Of a stretch of 64,000 nucleotides of DNA, positions 35,014 through 46,821 are shown piece after piece. Source of the DNA: Dryocosmus kuriphilus. Its lineage: Eukaryota > Arthropoda > Insecta > Hymenoptera > Cynipidae. Below the pieces are notes generated by a model. The model did no database searches and had not been told where the DNA came from. It saw nothing but the letters and a program-made list of their open reading frames with translations. The stretch covers positions 86,813,050-86,877,049 of the forward strand of contig CM076197.1 of the NCBI GenBank assembly GCA_038277395.1. The letters are read 5' to 3'. Position 1 is the first letter of the stretch; each line of letters opens with the position of its first letter. The translations under genes were made by a program, and so were the position numbers.

Positions 35014-37540
35014 CACAGCCCCACAAAAAAAAATTGTTTTTCGGGCCCGGAGGTCAGACCATGTTTACTATATGTTTTTGGGGTCGCTGAATCCGAATCC
35101 GAGGTCCAAAAGACCCCAGCACATCAGGGTTCTGACATAACCTCAAGAAACCTCACAAAATTTTTTTTTAGCCTAGAGGTCAGACCATGTTTACTATATG
35201 TTTTTGGGGTCACTAAATCCGAATCCGTAGTCTAAAAAACTCCAGCACGTCAGGGTTTTGATTTTCAAAGAAACTCGTGAAACTTATTCATCCGATTTAT
35301 GTGGTGATCGTGGAGACGGCGGTCAACGGAGTGAGGGAGCCTACTCAAAGGACGGAGGTGCACGAAATTCACGACGGGCGGCGTACGAATCTGGACTCTC
35401 ACAAGTGAGAGAGAATGGTACAAGAAAGCGACCCGAGATTTCGCAATCACATGATTGTCATGTGAATCATGACAATTTTTGTTACATTTGTTCCAAGTAT
35501 GAAGTGAAATGTTTGCAAAAAACGATTGACGATAGTATCTGCAACTTATACGAAGAAATTTTTATTTCAAAAATTGATCAACATAATAGCTGGCTTCCGC
35601 GTGTCATTTGTAACTCATGCAGAAAGATGTATCGATGGAAGGCGGAACAAAATAAGGAGAACATCAAATTCATCACTCCTACAATTTGGAGAAAACCTAG
35701 TAGCGCAGAAGACTGTTAATTTTGCTTAAATGATATTAAAGTTATCAACACAAAAAACAGAAAAAAATTGTATATAAGAATGCTTCATCAATGACGGCTC
35801 CCGTTATAGTTGATCACGTTAAATGTGAACCCAATATTGATCGTGTTACTGAAGATATCGAATCCGGAGAGCTAGATAAAGAAAGTGATTTTTCGAGCTA
35901 CGACAACGACAGTACTGGCTCAGAGTACACGTCAAATGAAAATGTATTTTCAGTTCCTTCATTGGTATCCCAGTTTGAGTTAAATGATCTCGTTAGAGAC
36001 TTAGGTTTACCAAAAGATCCATTTATCGAAACCGAGACTTCGAATTTCATAAATTTTTTGTGAAGGAAGAAGATTTATCTTTAGTATTTTGTACCGATGT
36101 CGTGGGTCTCATAAATCAGCTGAAAGAGAATTCTTACAACGCTTCCGATTGGCGACTCTTTATAGACTCTTCGAAACGAAGTGTAAAGGCGGTCTTACTT
36201 CACAACACGAACGTATATGCTCCTGTACCGATTGTTCATTCAACTGTCATGGAAGAGAAATATACGAATATGCTTACAGAAAATTCAGTATGAAAAGCAT
36301 TTATGCCTAATATGCGGAGATTTGAAAATAATAACCGTGCTGCTTGGACAACAGTCAGGATTTACTAAATATCCTTGCTATTTGTGTTTATGGGATAGTA
36401 GAAATAGAGAAAATCACTACAGCAAGACGAAACAATGGCCAGTGAGATCATCGCTAACTCCAGGTTCTAATAACATCATCAATGAGTCTCTTGTGGATCC
36501 ATCAAAAATTCTCATTCCTCCCTTGCATATAAAGCTTGGTCTCATGAAACAATTCGTCAAAGCCCTTGATAAATCAGGGGCATGTTTTCAATACCTTCAA
36601 TCCAAATTTACAAAAGTTTCTGAGGCTAAGTTGAAAGAAGGAGTAGTCGACGGATCACAAATTCGCATTATGTTCAAAGATATAAATTTCATTGGTAGAA
36701 TGAATGGGTTGTAGATAGCAGCCTGGCTTAGTTTTAAAGATGTGGCACAGAACTTTTTGGAAAATAACAAAAGTCCAAAGTATAAACAGATTGTTGCCAA
36801 AATGGTTGAAGATTTTAGAAAACTAGGAAGCCTAATGAATTTGAAGTTACATTTCTTGCATGCACATCTAGACAAATTTCCAGATAATCTTGGTGATTTT
36901 AGTGAAGAGCAAGGCGAACGCTTTCACCAAGATATAAAAATCATAGAAACTCGATATCAAGGAAGGTGGGATGAAAATATGATGTCAGATTTCTGTTGTA
37001 TGTTGAAGCGAGATACATGTAAAGAACAGAGAAAGCGTAAATCACTGCATAGATCTTTTGAGAGAAAAGAACCCGCTATAGTTACAAAAAAGAGTCTAAA
37101 ATTTGATTCATGAGTCCAATTTTTAGATCGTCTATTTCATTTTTGCCAAAAGCCCTTTTAAGGGCTATATGATCTACAAAATGTAGAGTAAATAGGGTTT
37201 ATGAGTAGAACTGATTTTTGTTTAATATACGGCTAAAGTGAAAACGTTGAAGCCCTAAATGGCTTATATTACGGGGTATTTTGAAGCTTATGTCGAAATT
37301 ATGACATGCTGGGATGTTTTGGACCTCAGATTCCGATTCAGTGCCCCCAAAAACATATAAAAAACCTGGTTTAACACCTGGACTCGAAAATTTTTGTTGA
37401 GGCTTTTTGAGATTATGTCAAAACCCTGACGTGCTGGGGTTTTTTCGACCTCGGATTCGGATTCAGCGGCCCCAAAAACATATAATAAACATGGTCTGAC
37501 CTTCGGGCCCGAAAAAGGATTTTTTTTTTGTGGGGCTGTG
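35014..37540 (+). mobile_element. DNA transposon of uncertain superfamily with long subrepeat-bearing TIRs, 3-bp target duplication
   Basis: The left end is CACAGCCCCACAAAAAAAAA (35014) and the right end is its inverse, ttttgtggggctgtg (ending 37540). TAT on both sides (35011-35013 and 37541-37543) fits a 3-bp target duplication. Each arm (35014-35275 and 37265-37540) holds two copies of a subrepeat with atatgtttttggggtc and gaatccgaatccgaggtc. CACAG...CTGTG ends with a 3-bp duplication recall the CMC/CACTA group. The encoded protein does not let me assign it. Confidence 0.7.
35460..37113 (+). pseudogene. Transposon-encoded protein with Cys-rich N-terminus, broken
   Basis: The reading starts around NHDNFCYICSKYEVKCL with a CxxC pair, then VICNSCRKMYRWK with a second. 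A stop at 35717 interrupts EDC-FCLNDIK, where a third cysteine cluster lies. After a frame change comes an acidic linker (35791-36063), then DWRLFIDSSKRSVKAVLLHN, ICGDLKIITVLLGQQSGFTK, YPCYLCLWDSR, LIPPLHIKLGLMKQFVKAL, LKLHFLHAHLDKFPDNLGDF and SEEQGERFHQDIK with RYQGRWDENMMSDF. This conserved order marks a family found as many near-identical copies in insect genomes. Stops at 35717, 36061 and 36712 plus frameshifts inactivate this copy. I do not know the biochemical role of the conserved His/Asp residues. Confidence 0.72.
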
Positions 37541-37644
37541 TATTTAATAACTGCTTGTAACTTTCCCTTTGATACTACATTCAAGATAAACGCACTTCAG
37601 GGCCTGTGTGTACTGAACTCGTTTTTCCCATTTTCTGTTTACAG

Positions 37645-37755
37645 TGCCACCTCATAAACCAAACATCATAGACGAATACGGAAAAACGGTGCCAACTGTC
37701 GCTGGACCTTACGAGGAGGGCGGCGATATGAAGCTCAAATGTCTCGTTTCTGGTG
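37645..37755 (+). CDS. Sidestep-family Ig protein, internal exon b (linker and start of Ig domain 2)
   Basis: This 111-bp, phase 1-1 exon encodes VPPHKPNIIDEYGK, then AGPYEEGGDMKLKCLVSGG. The VPPxxPxIxDExG linker followed by GPYxEGxxxxLxCxVxGG is characteristic of the sidestep family. The cysteine in LKCLV is the B-strand cysteine of Ig domain 2. The acceptor is tttacag ending at 37644 and the donor is GTAAGT at 37756-37761. Splicing 3346 to 37645 restores a GTG codon, and splicing 37755 to 54964 restores GGC, with no stop. A DNA transposon ends only 104 bp upstream, so the insertion sits just outside the branch-point and polypyrimidine region. Confidence 0.88.
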
Positions 37756-37761
37756 GTAAGT

Positions 37762-38209
37762 CTTCTTTTACTGCGTTTATTATTCACTAGAACACGTAAC
37801 ACATTTCAAAGGGTGCATTTCTGCAAAGGAGGTTTTGATGTTATAGAATTTTAAATTTCAGGAGTTCCTTCTCCGATGCTGTATTCTTTATGTAGTTTGT
37901 GGGAGAAAAAGTTGAATTTTTTTTAAGGGTTCGTGTCTTTTATATTTGGATTAATTATTTATGTTCTTGAGTGGATCGAGTTACGTAAAATAAGACGACG
38001 TTGTGAAAAGTGATTCATTTAAGAAAAATGTGTTTTATGAAGTCTTTCAAGTTAGGGTAATGACAATATTAAATAAGAACCTCCAAGTTTCGACTCGGGT
38101 CTGAGTGACTTTCAAGACACATAAATCTATGCAGGATTGAATATATCATAGATTAATAAAGTAATATGTTAAAAATAGCACTAATATAAATTTTTTTAAC
38201 TTAAAACTA
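37762..38209. other. Intron start, no gene recognised
   Basis: Unique AT-rich DNA after exon b, without repeats or coding signal. Confidence 0.4.
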
Positions 38210-39116
38210 CACTGAAAGAAAAATACTCTTGAATCAATGGGGCGCACTATCATCCTCGTTCGAAAGCAGATCTTGTTGATTTAAATGTATATACTGTAGA
38301 ATTCATGGTATCTCTGTTGAACCCTAGCATCTATGTTTGATTTAAAAGAGATGCTATGAATTCTATAGTATAGGTGGAAGTCCCCGAGAACCGGGCACTT
38401 AAGGAATAAAAAAAATATAAAAAAACGTGTAATAGTCTAATTTTTTTATTTTACTTTAATAAGCTCTCAACTACATACCTAATCAACACAGATATTTCAG
38501 CAGTCTCAAATGTTCCTTTAAATGTAGTAGATACTAAGGAGTAATTAACATAGAAAAAAGGACATTTTCAAAAAGGTCCCCTAAAGACGGACAGCCAACT
38601 TTTCGTTTATTTTTAAACTTAAATATTATTTTAACAAGCAATTCGTTACAATATCTATTACAATAGAACAAATCAACTGTTAATATAGAAAACTCACCTT
38701 AATTCTACTAAACTTTGGCATTAATCAGGCATATTTTCTATAGAATCACAAATCTTTAATTGTGCAACCTGCAAAAATCACAAATGTAGCTAACTGAGCC
38801 CTCTTCAACATCAGCACACGCTTCATGAGCCTACTCATTGCAAGCTTGATAGCAAATCCAATCTTCATCATTATCTTCTTGGCAGATTAAACAAGTTGTT
38901 GCATTGTCAGTCATTGATCTTGATGACTTTAATGTTTGATATATCGTTGCCTTTAGTGTTACAGTCGATTTTTTGCACTGATTCTAAATTCTGTCCGGCT
39001 TTAGGAGCCGTCCGGGCTTAGGGGACTTCCCCCCTATATATTTGAATCAACAAAATCTGCTTTTGAACGAGAATGCTAGCTTTGTCCATTGATTCAAGGG
39101 TATTTTTTTCTCAGTG
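38210..39116. mobile_element. MITE with CACTGA ends and TA flanks, carrying a nested insertion
   Basis: The left end reads CACTGAAAGAAAAATACTC and the right end is its inverse, ttttctcagtg. Both continue with ttgaatcaatgg and with gaacgagaatg/cgttcgaaagcag-type complements. TA precedes 38210 and follows 39116. Without the nested element it would be about 245 bp and nearly palindromic. Confidence 0.7.
38373..39034 (-). mobile_element. Pogo-like element remnant nested in the MITE
   Basis: The ends ggtggaagtcccc (38373) and ggggacttcccccc (ending 39034) are inverted and flanked by TA. The minus strand at about 38930-38770 encodes a PHD-type finger remnant. CLICQEDNDEDWIC is followed by an in-frame stop where tryptophan is expected, then AHEAC and YICDFC. 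Such C-terminal fingers occur in pogo-group transposases of insects, and TA duplication fits. The transposase core is deleted. Confidence 0.55.
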
Positions 39117-39119
39117 TAT

Positions 39120-40740
39120 GCAGAAAATAGAAGCGTTTCATCGAAGTCCAGAAAAACATCAGTTACTGGTGATTTAAATACTTGTAAGTTCTTTTTGGTG
39201 TATTAGAGGTAATTGAAATGTCAATAATATGCTAAAAAAGTCATTGGTGACGTAAAAATTGGCCGGAAAAATGATAAAAATGTTTTTTTAGAAAGTAGGT
39301 TGATGCAAAGTATATTATTTTAAAGTTTTAAGGTAACAAAATTTATATAGGTGCTATTTTTAACATATTAATTAATTAGTAGTCTATAATATATTACATC
39401 CTATATAGATTCATGTGTCTTGAAAAGGACTCGGATCCGATTTTTCTATTCCATGAAGTATCTTGATATATGGTTAAATATGCAATCGAAAAGTGGTGGT
39501 TAATAATAATCAAAATAGGGTGGCTCACTACTGATGAATTTTCAAATTTATCATTATCCATTTAGGTTGCTGTAGTAGAATTTGAATAATTCAAAGACTT
39601 CAATTCGAATTGGAATATTTTACAAACTTGATACATTTTTATGACACATAATCTCTAATTTTAATTGTTATAATTTAGAAAATTATTGTCTCTAAAGGTT
39701 TGAATAATTTCAGCTTTTAAACTTGAATAACGTTTAGTTTATAATGCTTATTTTTTATGATTTCAAATTTCAAAGCACAAACAGTTACAAAATTTAACTT
39801 TCACGATTTCATATTTATTTAAATACTCTAAAGGTTGGTTCTTAATGATTTTTCATTTAAGAAAAAAAGGGTCCGGTTTGAAAATTGAAACCTTAAAATC
39901 CGTACTCTTGAAACAACCATGCCTTTCATAATCGAAAGCTTTAAAATTCAGATGTTTTTGAATTCATATCATTTGTTTGAGAAATTGAATGTTAAAATGT
40001 TTTTAAATTTGAAATATTATCAACTCGAAAGCTTTCAAATTTAGTTGTCAACAAAAATTTAATTTGTGTTCATTGCAAAAAGAAAGGTTTGCAAATTTCC
40101 AACTTAAAAAATTCAAAAGTAATATGGCCATATTTTGCATTTAAGCGTTTTCAAATTCACCTCTGTTTTCAATCATGTCTTTTAAATTCAAATGATTCGA
40201 AATTGGGATCTTTTTAATGAGTATGTTTTCAAATTTGTAATGTAAATGCTTTCAAATTGGGAAGTTTTCAAATTGAAAAGTTTTTAAAAATGTATATTAG
40301 ATAAAATTTAAAAAGAAAGTAAATTAAATAAGAAGTAAAGATTTCAAAAACTGAAAATTCAAAAAGAGTCTTTAAAACATTTTTTATTTTTGACGTTTCC
40401 AAGTTAAGGTATTTTCATGCATCGTATCTTTTAAATTCGAACTTAAATATTATAAAGGGAATAAAGGGGTATATATTTAAATAATACAATGATTTCAAAT
40501 TTGAATATTTGCAATATTTTAAAATGGTTTTGAATTTTATCATTTCACAGTTTGCATATTTACAATTTTATGCACTTTTGATTAGAAGGATTTCAAATTT
40601 AGATACTTCAAAAGTGCAATACATTCAGGTCATGGGTCTTTAAAATTTGAAAGTTTTCTAATCAAAAGTGTTTCCTCTTTAAATTGTTTTCTTCTTTAAA
40701 AATTCTCTAATTTTGAGTGGAATTATTAACTTTAGTAGAA
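39120..40740. repeat. Low-complexity region of diverged TTCAAATTTGAA-like words
   Basis: From about 39540 the sequence is dominated by variations of ttcaaatttgaaa in both orientations, for example 40010-40060, 40190-40280 and 40480-40640. This resembles an old self-complementary tandem repeat. No gene was seen. Confidence 0.4.
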
Positions 40741-41470
40741 ATACAACTGGGGAAAAGTGGGGCACTAGATAGTTTTTCCCTTGTTGCAACTAGCGCCCCA
40801 CTGGGAATCCCTACTAGTTCCCGACTAGTAATATAATGATTTTCCTTCCCAGGCGGTAGAGTGAAAAAACTGGTAGGAAAAACTAGCTTAAACTTAGAAG
40901 GGAAAACTAATTTGAAACTAGCGAATGTTTTTTATATGAAGATAATCACGAAAAAGGAGGTTATGGTGTTACATGGAAGTAATGAAACAAGTATGTAATC
41001 ATATGTGTGCATGTATTTTCTAAACAGTTTACAATTCGTTCTCATTTTCAATGCAGTTTGTATCAGAATTTGAAGTAATTGAAACACGTTAATGTCAAAT
41101 GAAAATTCGAGTTTATAATATCCTTATATATCAAGTAACGCATTTAGAACTTACCGTGATATATAGTTAGATTGAGTACATTCGATATCAACTAGTTTTT
41201 CCACACATATCCTTACAAGTTCCTGCTGTGGAAAACCTAGACTCGACAGTCGGAGTCGAGTTATAACTACCTAGAAATTGAAAGAGAGAAACTAGATGTG
41301 AACTAGTTAAACAGAGTCGAGTTACAACTGGTTCAGTTTTATAGACTGAGTTCTAGGCGGGACTTGGTTAGTTTTTCCCTTCTCGTTCTTCCCTACCTAA
41401 ACCTGGTTAGTGCCTCACCAGAAATAGGGAAAAACCAGACCAATTTCTACTAGGGAAGTTGTCAGTATAC
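40741..41470. repeat. CTAGTT/GGGAAAAACTAG repeat element, imperfectly palindromic
   Basis: Words such as gggaaaaactag, ctagtttttccc and gactagt occur repeatedly near both ends (40745-40920 and 41330-41460) in opposite orientation. This suggests a foldback-type element of about 700 bp. Target duplication could not be resolved. Confidence 0.4.
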
Positions 41471-41489
41471 ATTCAAAAGCTTTTAAAAC

Positions 41490-41950
41490 TTTGGGTAGAA
41501 AAAATTTTTTCCTAAAAAAATGGAAAAATCTCCTAACAGTTTAGAAATTTTTCCGAAAAGGTTTAGGAAATTTCTTCACAGATTTGAGAATAAAAAATTT
41601 CCAAAAGATTTGGTAAATTTTCCCAATTTATGTTCAGGAAAATTTCCACATTTTAAGGAAATATTCCACTTGTATTTGAAAATTTCGCACATAAGTTTGG
41701 AATGAAAGAAGTCCAAACTATTTGGCAAATTTATCAATTTTAGAAGTAATTTTCCTAACCGTTTTCTAGGAAACATTACATTACCAATGTTGGTTCGGGA
41801 AAATTTTTTTCCCATAAAAATAAGAAATTTTCCTGATATTTTGAAAATTTTATGCACCTTTTTTTGCAAATTTCCAAAAATAAACAGAGTACTTGAAAAT
41901 ACCAAAAATGAAAAAGGAAAATTACAAAAAATTTATTTTTTCTGTATCAT
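41490..41950. repeat. GGAAATTTTCC-like degenerate repeat block
   Basis: Diverged copies of ggaaaatttcc and ttccaaaagattt fill this block. A smaller similar block lies at 42490-42680. The frames open here on both strands are consequences of the repeat, not genes. Confidence 0.45.
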
Positions 41951-42298
41951 TCAGTAGGTCCGATCGGGCCCAGATCAAACACTGGCTAGCCCATCATGAC
42001 CGGCAATGTCTTTAAGCTTCAAATGTAAAACCTTTTTTTGTACATTTCCAAAAATAAGCAGGGTGCTTGAAAATACAAAAAAAGGAAAAATGAATATTGC
42101 AGAAAGGTATTTTTTTCTTCATCATCAAGACGATCTATTTTCCTTATAATACAAAAACTACCAGAAACATGTTGTTACCGATTTAAATAAATTGTACTAA
42201 AATATGAAATAAGTTGATTTAAAGCAATGCTTTATGTAATTATGGTGTCTGTAGTAAATAAGTGATCCTTTGTTGAAGTTAGGAATAAATTGTAATAA

Positions 42299-42410
42299 TC
42301 GGTAGTGCAGTGGGTACGGCGTGCGATTTATACTTAGGCAGTTAGGTTTCGATTCTCGGTGTGGCGGATTTTCTGCGAATGCGTTTTTCTAGCGTTATAT
42401 TTAATATATA
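42299..42410 (+). repeat. tRNA-derived SINE copy
   Basis: An A-box-like cggtagtgcagtgggta is followed 30-35 bp later by a B-box-like ggtttcgattctc, then gtggcggattttctgcg and tgcgtttttctagcgttat. A second copy lies inverted at 48725-48835. Confidence 0.5.
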
Positions 42411-43585
42411 ATTTAGGACATGTCAAAAACTATCGATTCGTTCAATAACTAGAATTTTTTTAGTTTAAATATTTTTTTTAATCAACTATTTCCTTGCAGT
42501 TTGCTCTCCAAATGTATTAGAAAATTTTACCGAAATTATTTTTGGAAATTTTTCTAAATATTGAGTAAAATTTCCAAATGTATTTGGAAATTTTTCCTCC
42601 TTTTTTTCGGGAAAATTCCTAATAATATCGGGATCATTGCTTCCCAAAATTTTTTGGAAAAATTCCCAAAAGAATTTTTTACAGTGATGCTATAAATTAT
42701 GGATCAAGTTCCGAAAAGCACTTACCTCCGATTTCTTTGAAACTTCCTATGCTTATGTATTTTGAGACGCTGATAACGAATATGATAGTGAAAAGACCCG
42801 GAAATTTAAATTTTATGGTGAAAACCTAAAAAACTCATAAAAATCATGGTTTTTTGCGTTTATTTCAAGAAATTTTGTTTTCACAGAAAAAAGTTTCAAA
42901 AGCTGTAGCTCTACAAAAGATACATCTTTTATGTTTTACACATTTTTTCTGTAAAATCATTATCTTGCGCGAAAAAAAAAAAAAAATGTTCTAAAAATCA
43001 ACTACTTCATATTTTCACTAAACCTTGCATGTCGATGTATTTTGATGTGCTGAATGCGAATATGATCGTGAAAATTTCCTTCAAACTTTATTTTCAAGGT
43101 CAAAAACTCAAAACTATGAATAATTAATCAACGAAGTTTATGGTTTCTTGTAGGTCACGTGTTCCCATGTATTTTGACTCTTTAATTACGAATATGATGC
43201 TGAAAATATCCGAAAATTTGATTTTCATGACGAAACCCATAAAAGAAAACCCATGAAATCCATGGTTTTGCGCATTTATCTCAGTAAATACAACAAATTT
43301 TCAAAAATATGTCAGACATGAGTTGTAGACCTTGCAAAAGTACGAGTACATATTTTCGATCCTACGCATTTTTGCTCTACGAGCGATAGGTTTCGAGATA
43401 TTCGAAGTTGAATGTGGAAAAGGTGAGAGGCGAGACTTATACGAGGGCGGCCCGATAAGTATTTAGCCTCACCGCCCGATGGCGCCACTGTAGCAAGAGA
43501 AATTTACTATCGTGTAGCACATTGTCGTAGACGGCTACTGTCCAAATTTTACCGAATCGGACTCGTAGTTTTGTTTTGACCGCGC

Positions 43586-43769
43586 GTGGAAGCTGTCGTG
43601 TCCGCGGATTTTAGAAAAATGGAAAAAGAGCAATATCGGTCGGTGATTCGATTCTTGTTTTTGGATAGGAAATCGCGCAGCGAAATCAAAGAGCGCTTGG
43701 ATGCTGTGTACGGTGACTCTTCTCCTTCGATGGCGATCGCACGTCGGTTTTTGATGAGCCACGCCCAGG
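43586..43769 (+). pseudogene. Mariner transposase, N-terminal part
   Basis: The frame encodes MEKEQYRSVIRFLFLDRKSR, SEIKERLDAVYGDSSPSMA, the first helix-turn-helix of a mariner transposase. It loses a short segment and its frame after SPSMA. The DNA gatgagccacgcccagg (FDEPRPG) then continues to the hAT insertion point at 43769. Confidence 0.85.
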
Positions 43770-46700
43770 TAGATATGGGCGCGTGACGGGATTTTTGACG
43801 GGACCCATCGGGTCATGCGGGATTTTACGGGAGTGTACACGTGAGTAAGAAAAGTCCCTAAGCAGGTCGTGATTGGGCGTGAGCGAGAATTTACATGGGT
43901 CACGACGAATCACGCTTACTCACGGTGAATTCACCTATGCATAAATATTTGTGTCAAAAATGTACTCTCTGAGAAAACACATGAAGCATGAGATACAAAA
44001 GAAGGGAAATAAATTTTTTACGTAAAATACGTAGTGGTAGAATAATGGAATCGAAGAATAGACGTAACCAATCAGATGATTGCAGTTTTCGAACACATTC
44101 TCTGATTGGTCAGTTCTACTAGCATGAGACTGTAACGTCGAAACCTTTAAGTTAGTTTCAATTTCCTATCTTTGATGTGCGTTAGCAGTTAGCACGTTAG
44201 TCCACACTCATAACCTAATCTACATAACCTATTTATTTCACACGCATTGTAAGCTTGATATTGCTTGACATTTGTTGGATTTAACAAAAATGTTAACGTC
44301 AAATAGTGTTGGTGCTGCTAAAAGAAGGAAATTGGACATTGAAGCGGATTTGAGAAAACATCCTCTTGATAATAGATACACATTTGTAACTCCTAGCAAA
44401 ATAAAGAGTGATGTTTGGAAAAACTTTAAACAAGTTGAATTTGAAGGCAATTTTCAAGACTTCGCTAGGTGTAATTCTTGCAATAATATTGTTGCTTATT
44501 CTGCAAGGGGTGGAACCAGTAGTTTGTTAAGACATAAATGTTACAGTCAACGTTTTCCTGCCGCTTCTGGTATAAAACAGCCTTCAAACAGCAAAAGTAA
44601 TGAACAATCGCTTTTAGATAAATTTATCCCACAAAAGTTGCCTGAAAAAGTAAAAAATGAAATTAAAATTAAGCAACTTGGCTTTATAACTAAAGATTTA
44701 AGACCCATCAGTACTACAGAAGGTAAGCATTCTTTTCTACCTGTAAATATATTTACAACTTAATTTAAAACAAATCAATAAATTTACCTTTTTTTACTTG
44801 GGATAAGTAATTAAATAAGAAAATCTGAATCAATGGATAATAATATGATTGATTTTCAAAAAGTACTTTAATATTTGCATTAAAAATATCACCAATTTAC
44901 GCATTCCTACACTATATAAATTTGCAAACAAGGTTCTTGTTTTGCTGTTTTCATACGTTACAGATTATAATAATGTTATCTTTTGTGAAAAGTTAGACAT
45001 TTTATTAATTTGAAAGATACCTTAAGCACTTTAGATTGAAATGAAATACAAGTATATTATTGTAAATTTTTATTTTTTAGGAAAAGGTTTTATGGATCTA
45101 GCACAATCTCTAATAAAAATTGGGGCTGACTATGGTTTTCAAAAGATTGAAGATGTTTTAGTATCTAGAAGAACTCTAGCAAGAACTGTAATGCCATCAG
45201 AATACGAAAGAATTAAAAATGAGTTAGAAATTGTTTTATCTCAAAATGATCTTGCGTTTACCACAGATATGTGGACAGATGATCACATAAAACGGAGTTT
45301 CTTGACATTACCTGCACATTACATAGATGACACTTTTAATTTAAAAGTAAATATTTTAGGAAACCGAGAATTTCTACCAGAATCAAAAACAGGGGAAAAC
45401 ATTCGTGATTTTGTTGATGACATATTAATGCACTTTAAAATTGAAGATAAATTAAATCACAGCGTAATTTGTAACGGATAATGGAGCAAACGTTGTTTCT
45501 GCGTTTAGAAGGTACAAACGATTATCTTTTGCTTGTCATAACCTAAATTTGGCGATGGAAGATGTTTTGGAAAAGAGAAATATTGGAGAATTACAAGAAT
45601 TGATTAGTGCCGCAAAGAAACTCGTTACTTTCTTTAAACAATCAGAACTTAATGGAAACTTAACGAAAACTTTGAAACAACACGTGAAAACTCGTTGGAA
45701 TTCAGTTTTTATAATGCTGGAAAGCATACATGACATGTTTAAAGAGATACAAACTCCATTGATAGAAAGAAATGAATTACCTCGAATGGCTGAAATTAAT
45801 TTTAATTTATTGCAACAAGTTTTAGAGTTTTTGAAGCATTTCAAGTGTTGTTCTGAGAAATTAAGTTCAGAAAATGTACTGACAATTCAAGAATTCAGTT
45901 TGTGGTCTGCAAAGCTTCTAAATGTATGTTCTGAAAGCCCATCAGATTCTGCAGTCATACAAGAACTAAAAAATTATACAAAAATTGCTTTAAATAAAAG
46001 ATTTCAACCTACAACTATTCATCTTGTGGGTGTATTTCTGAATCCTCCATATAAAAAATTACAATTTTTGTCAGAAGAGCAACGTATTCAAGTACTTGCT
46101 ACGGTTAAAGCTATGCTAGAACAAATTTTACAAAACAAAGAAAATAAATCGAGATCAAGCGTTCCGGAATCACAGGATTTGATGGCTAGTACGAGTACAC
46201 GTACTTCAACAGCTACTAATTCTTACAGTAAAAAATTATTCGACGAATTTAAAGATAAACGCAATGAGAAAGAAAATGAAAAGGAAGAAAATGCAATTGA
46301 TTTTGAGATTTAGAAATATACAAACAAAAATGTTGACGAATGTGATGTTTTAGAGTTCTGGAAAAACGCAGATGGTTTACCACTGCTAAAAATTCTTTCC
46401 AGACAAGTTTTAAACATTCCCGCAAGTTCTGCAGCTAGTGAAAGGGTCTTTTCTATCTCTGGACGGATTTTAGAAGACAGACGAACACGCCTCCTAAGTG
46501 AAAATGTTAACCAGCTATTATTTTTGCATAAAAAATTTTAATGTTTTAAGTAATAAAAAATCATTTTCCATTTATAATTTTTAATAAATAAATAAATTTT
46601 GAAATTATTTCAATAATTTTCCTTTGCATGGTTTTTGTATATAAAAAAATTAGTTTGCGGGATATAGCGTGATTATGCGTGAGTTAACGGGCGTGATTGG

Positions 46701-46813
46701 GCATGAGTTTTTCATAATCTCATGAAATACAGGCGTGATTGGGCGTGAGCGTGATTTTGGTGTCGTGAGCGGGCGAGAGCGGGAGTCAAAAATCACTCCC
46801 GCGCCCATCTCTA
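43770..46813 (+). mobile_element. hAT transposon, 3,044 bp, with perfect 8-bp target duplication
   Basis: The left end TAGATATGGGCGCG (43770) and the right end CGCGCCCATCTCTA (ending 46813) are inverted with one mismatch. The host mariner sequence CGCCCAGG occurs at 43762-43769 and again at 46814-46821, an exact 8-bp duplication as produced by hAT. The mariner reading continues across the junction, so the insertion point is unambiguous. Subterminal gcgtgagtaag/gggcgtgattggg repeats occur near both ends. Confidence 0.93.
44290..46541 (+). pseudogene. hAT transposase with BED finger, one intron, nearly complete
   Basis: Exon 1 (44290-44722) encodes KRRKLDIEADLRKHPLDN and a BED-type finger (CNSC ... 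LLRHKC). A donor GTAAGC at 44723 and acceptor ttttttag ending at 45080 splice in phase to GKGFMDLAQSLIKIG. Exon 2 contains the RNase H-like core including FTTDMWTDDH. A frameshift near 45475 separates it from TDNGANVVSAFRR and LSFACHNLNL. Then come KTRWNSVFIMLESI and, after a TAG at 46311-46313, the C-terminal dimerisation motif LSRQVLNIPASSAASERVFS. The few lesions suggest a young copy. Confidence 0.85.
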
Positions 46814-46821
46814 CGCCCAGG

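Larger units (their letters stand above)
3347..37644 (+). other. Intron of the sidestep-family gene, about 34.3 kb
   Basis: It is bounded by GTGAGT at 3347 and tttacag ending at 37644. It holds three transposon-derived blocks with transposase remnants (Merlin, two mariners), a Penelope-like fragment, several copies of the hairpin-ended repeat family, and the unclassified TIR element next to its 3' end. No further in-frame Ig exon was seen inside it. Because exons a and b encode directly adjacent parts of the family's protein, no exon appears to be missing. Confidence 0.8.

Noticed and set aside
41520..41905. Overlapping frames of 61 and 109 codons
   Set aside because: They lie entirely in the GGAAATTTTCC low-complexity block and mirror each other across strands.
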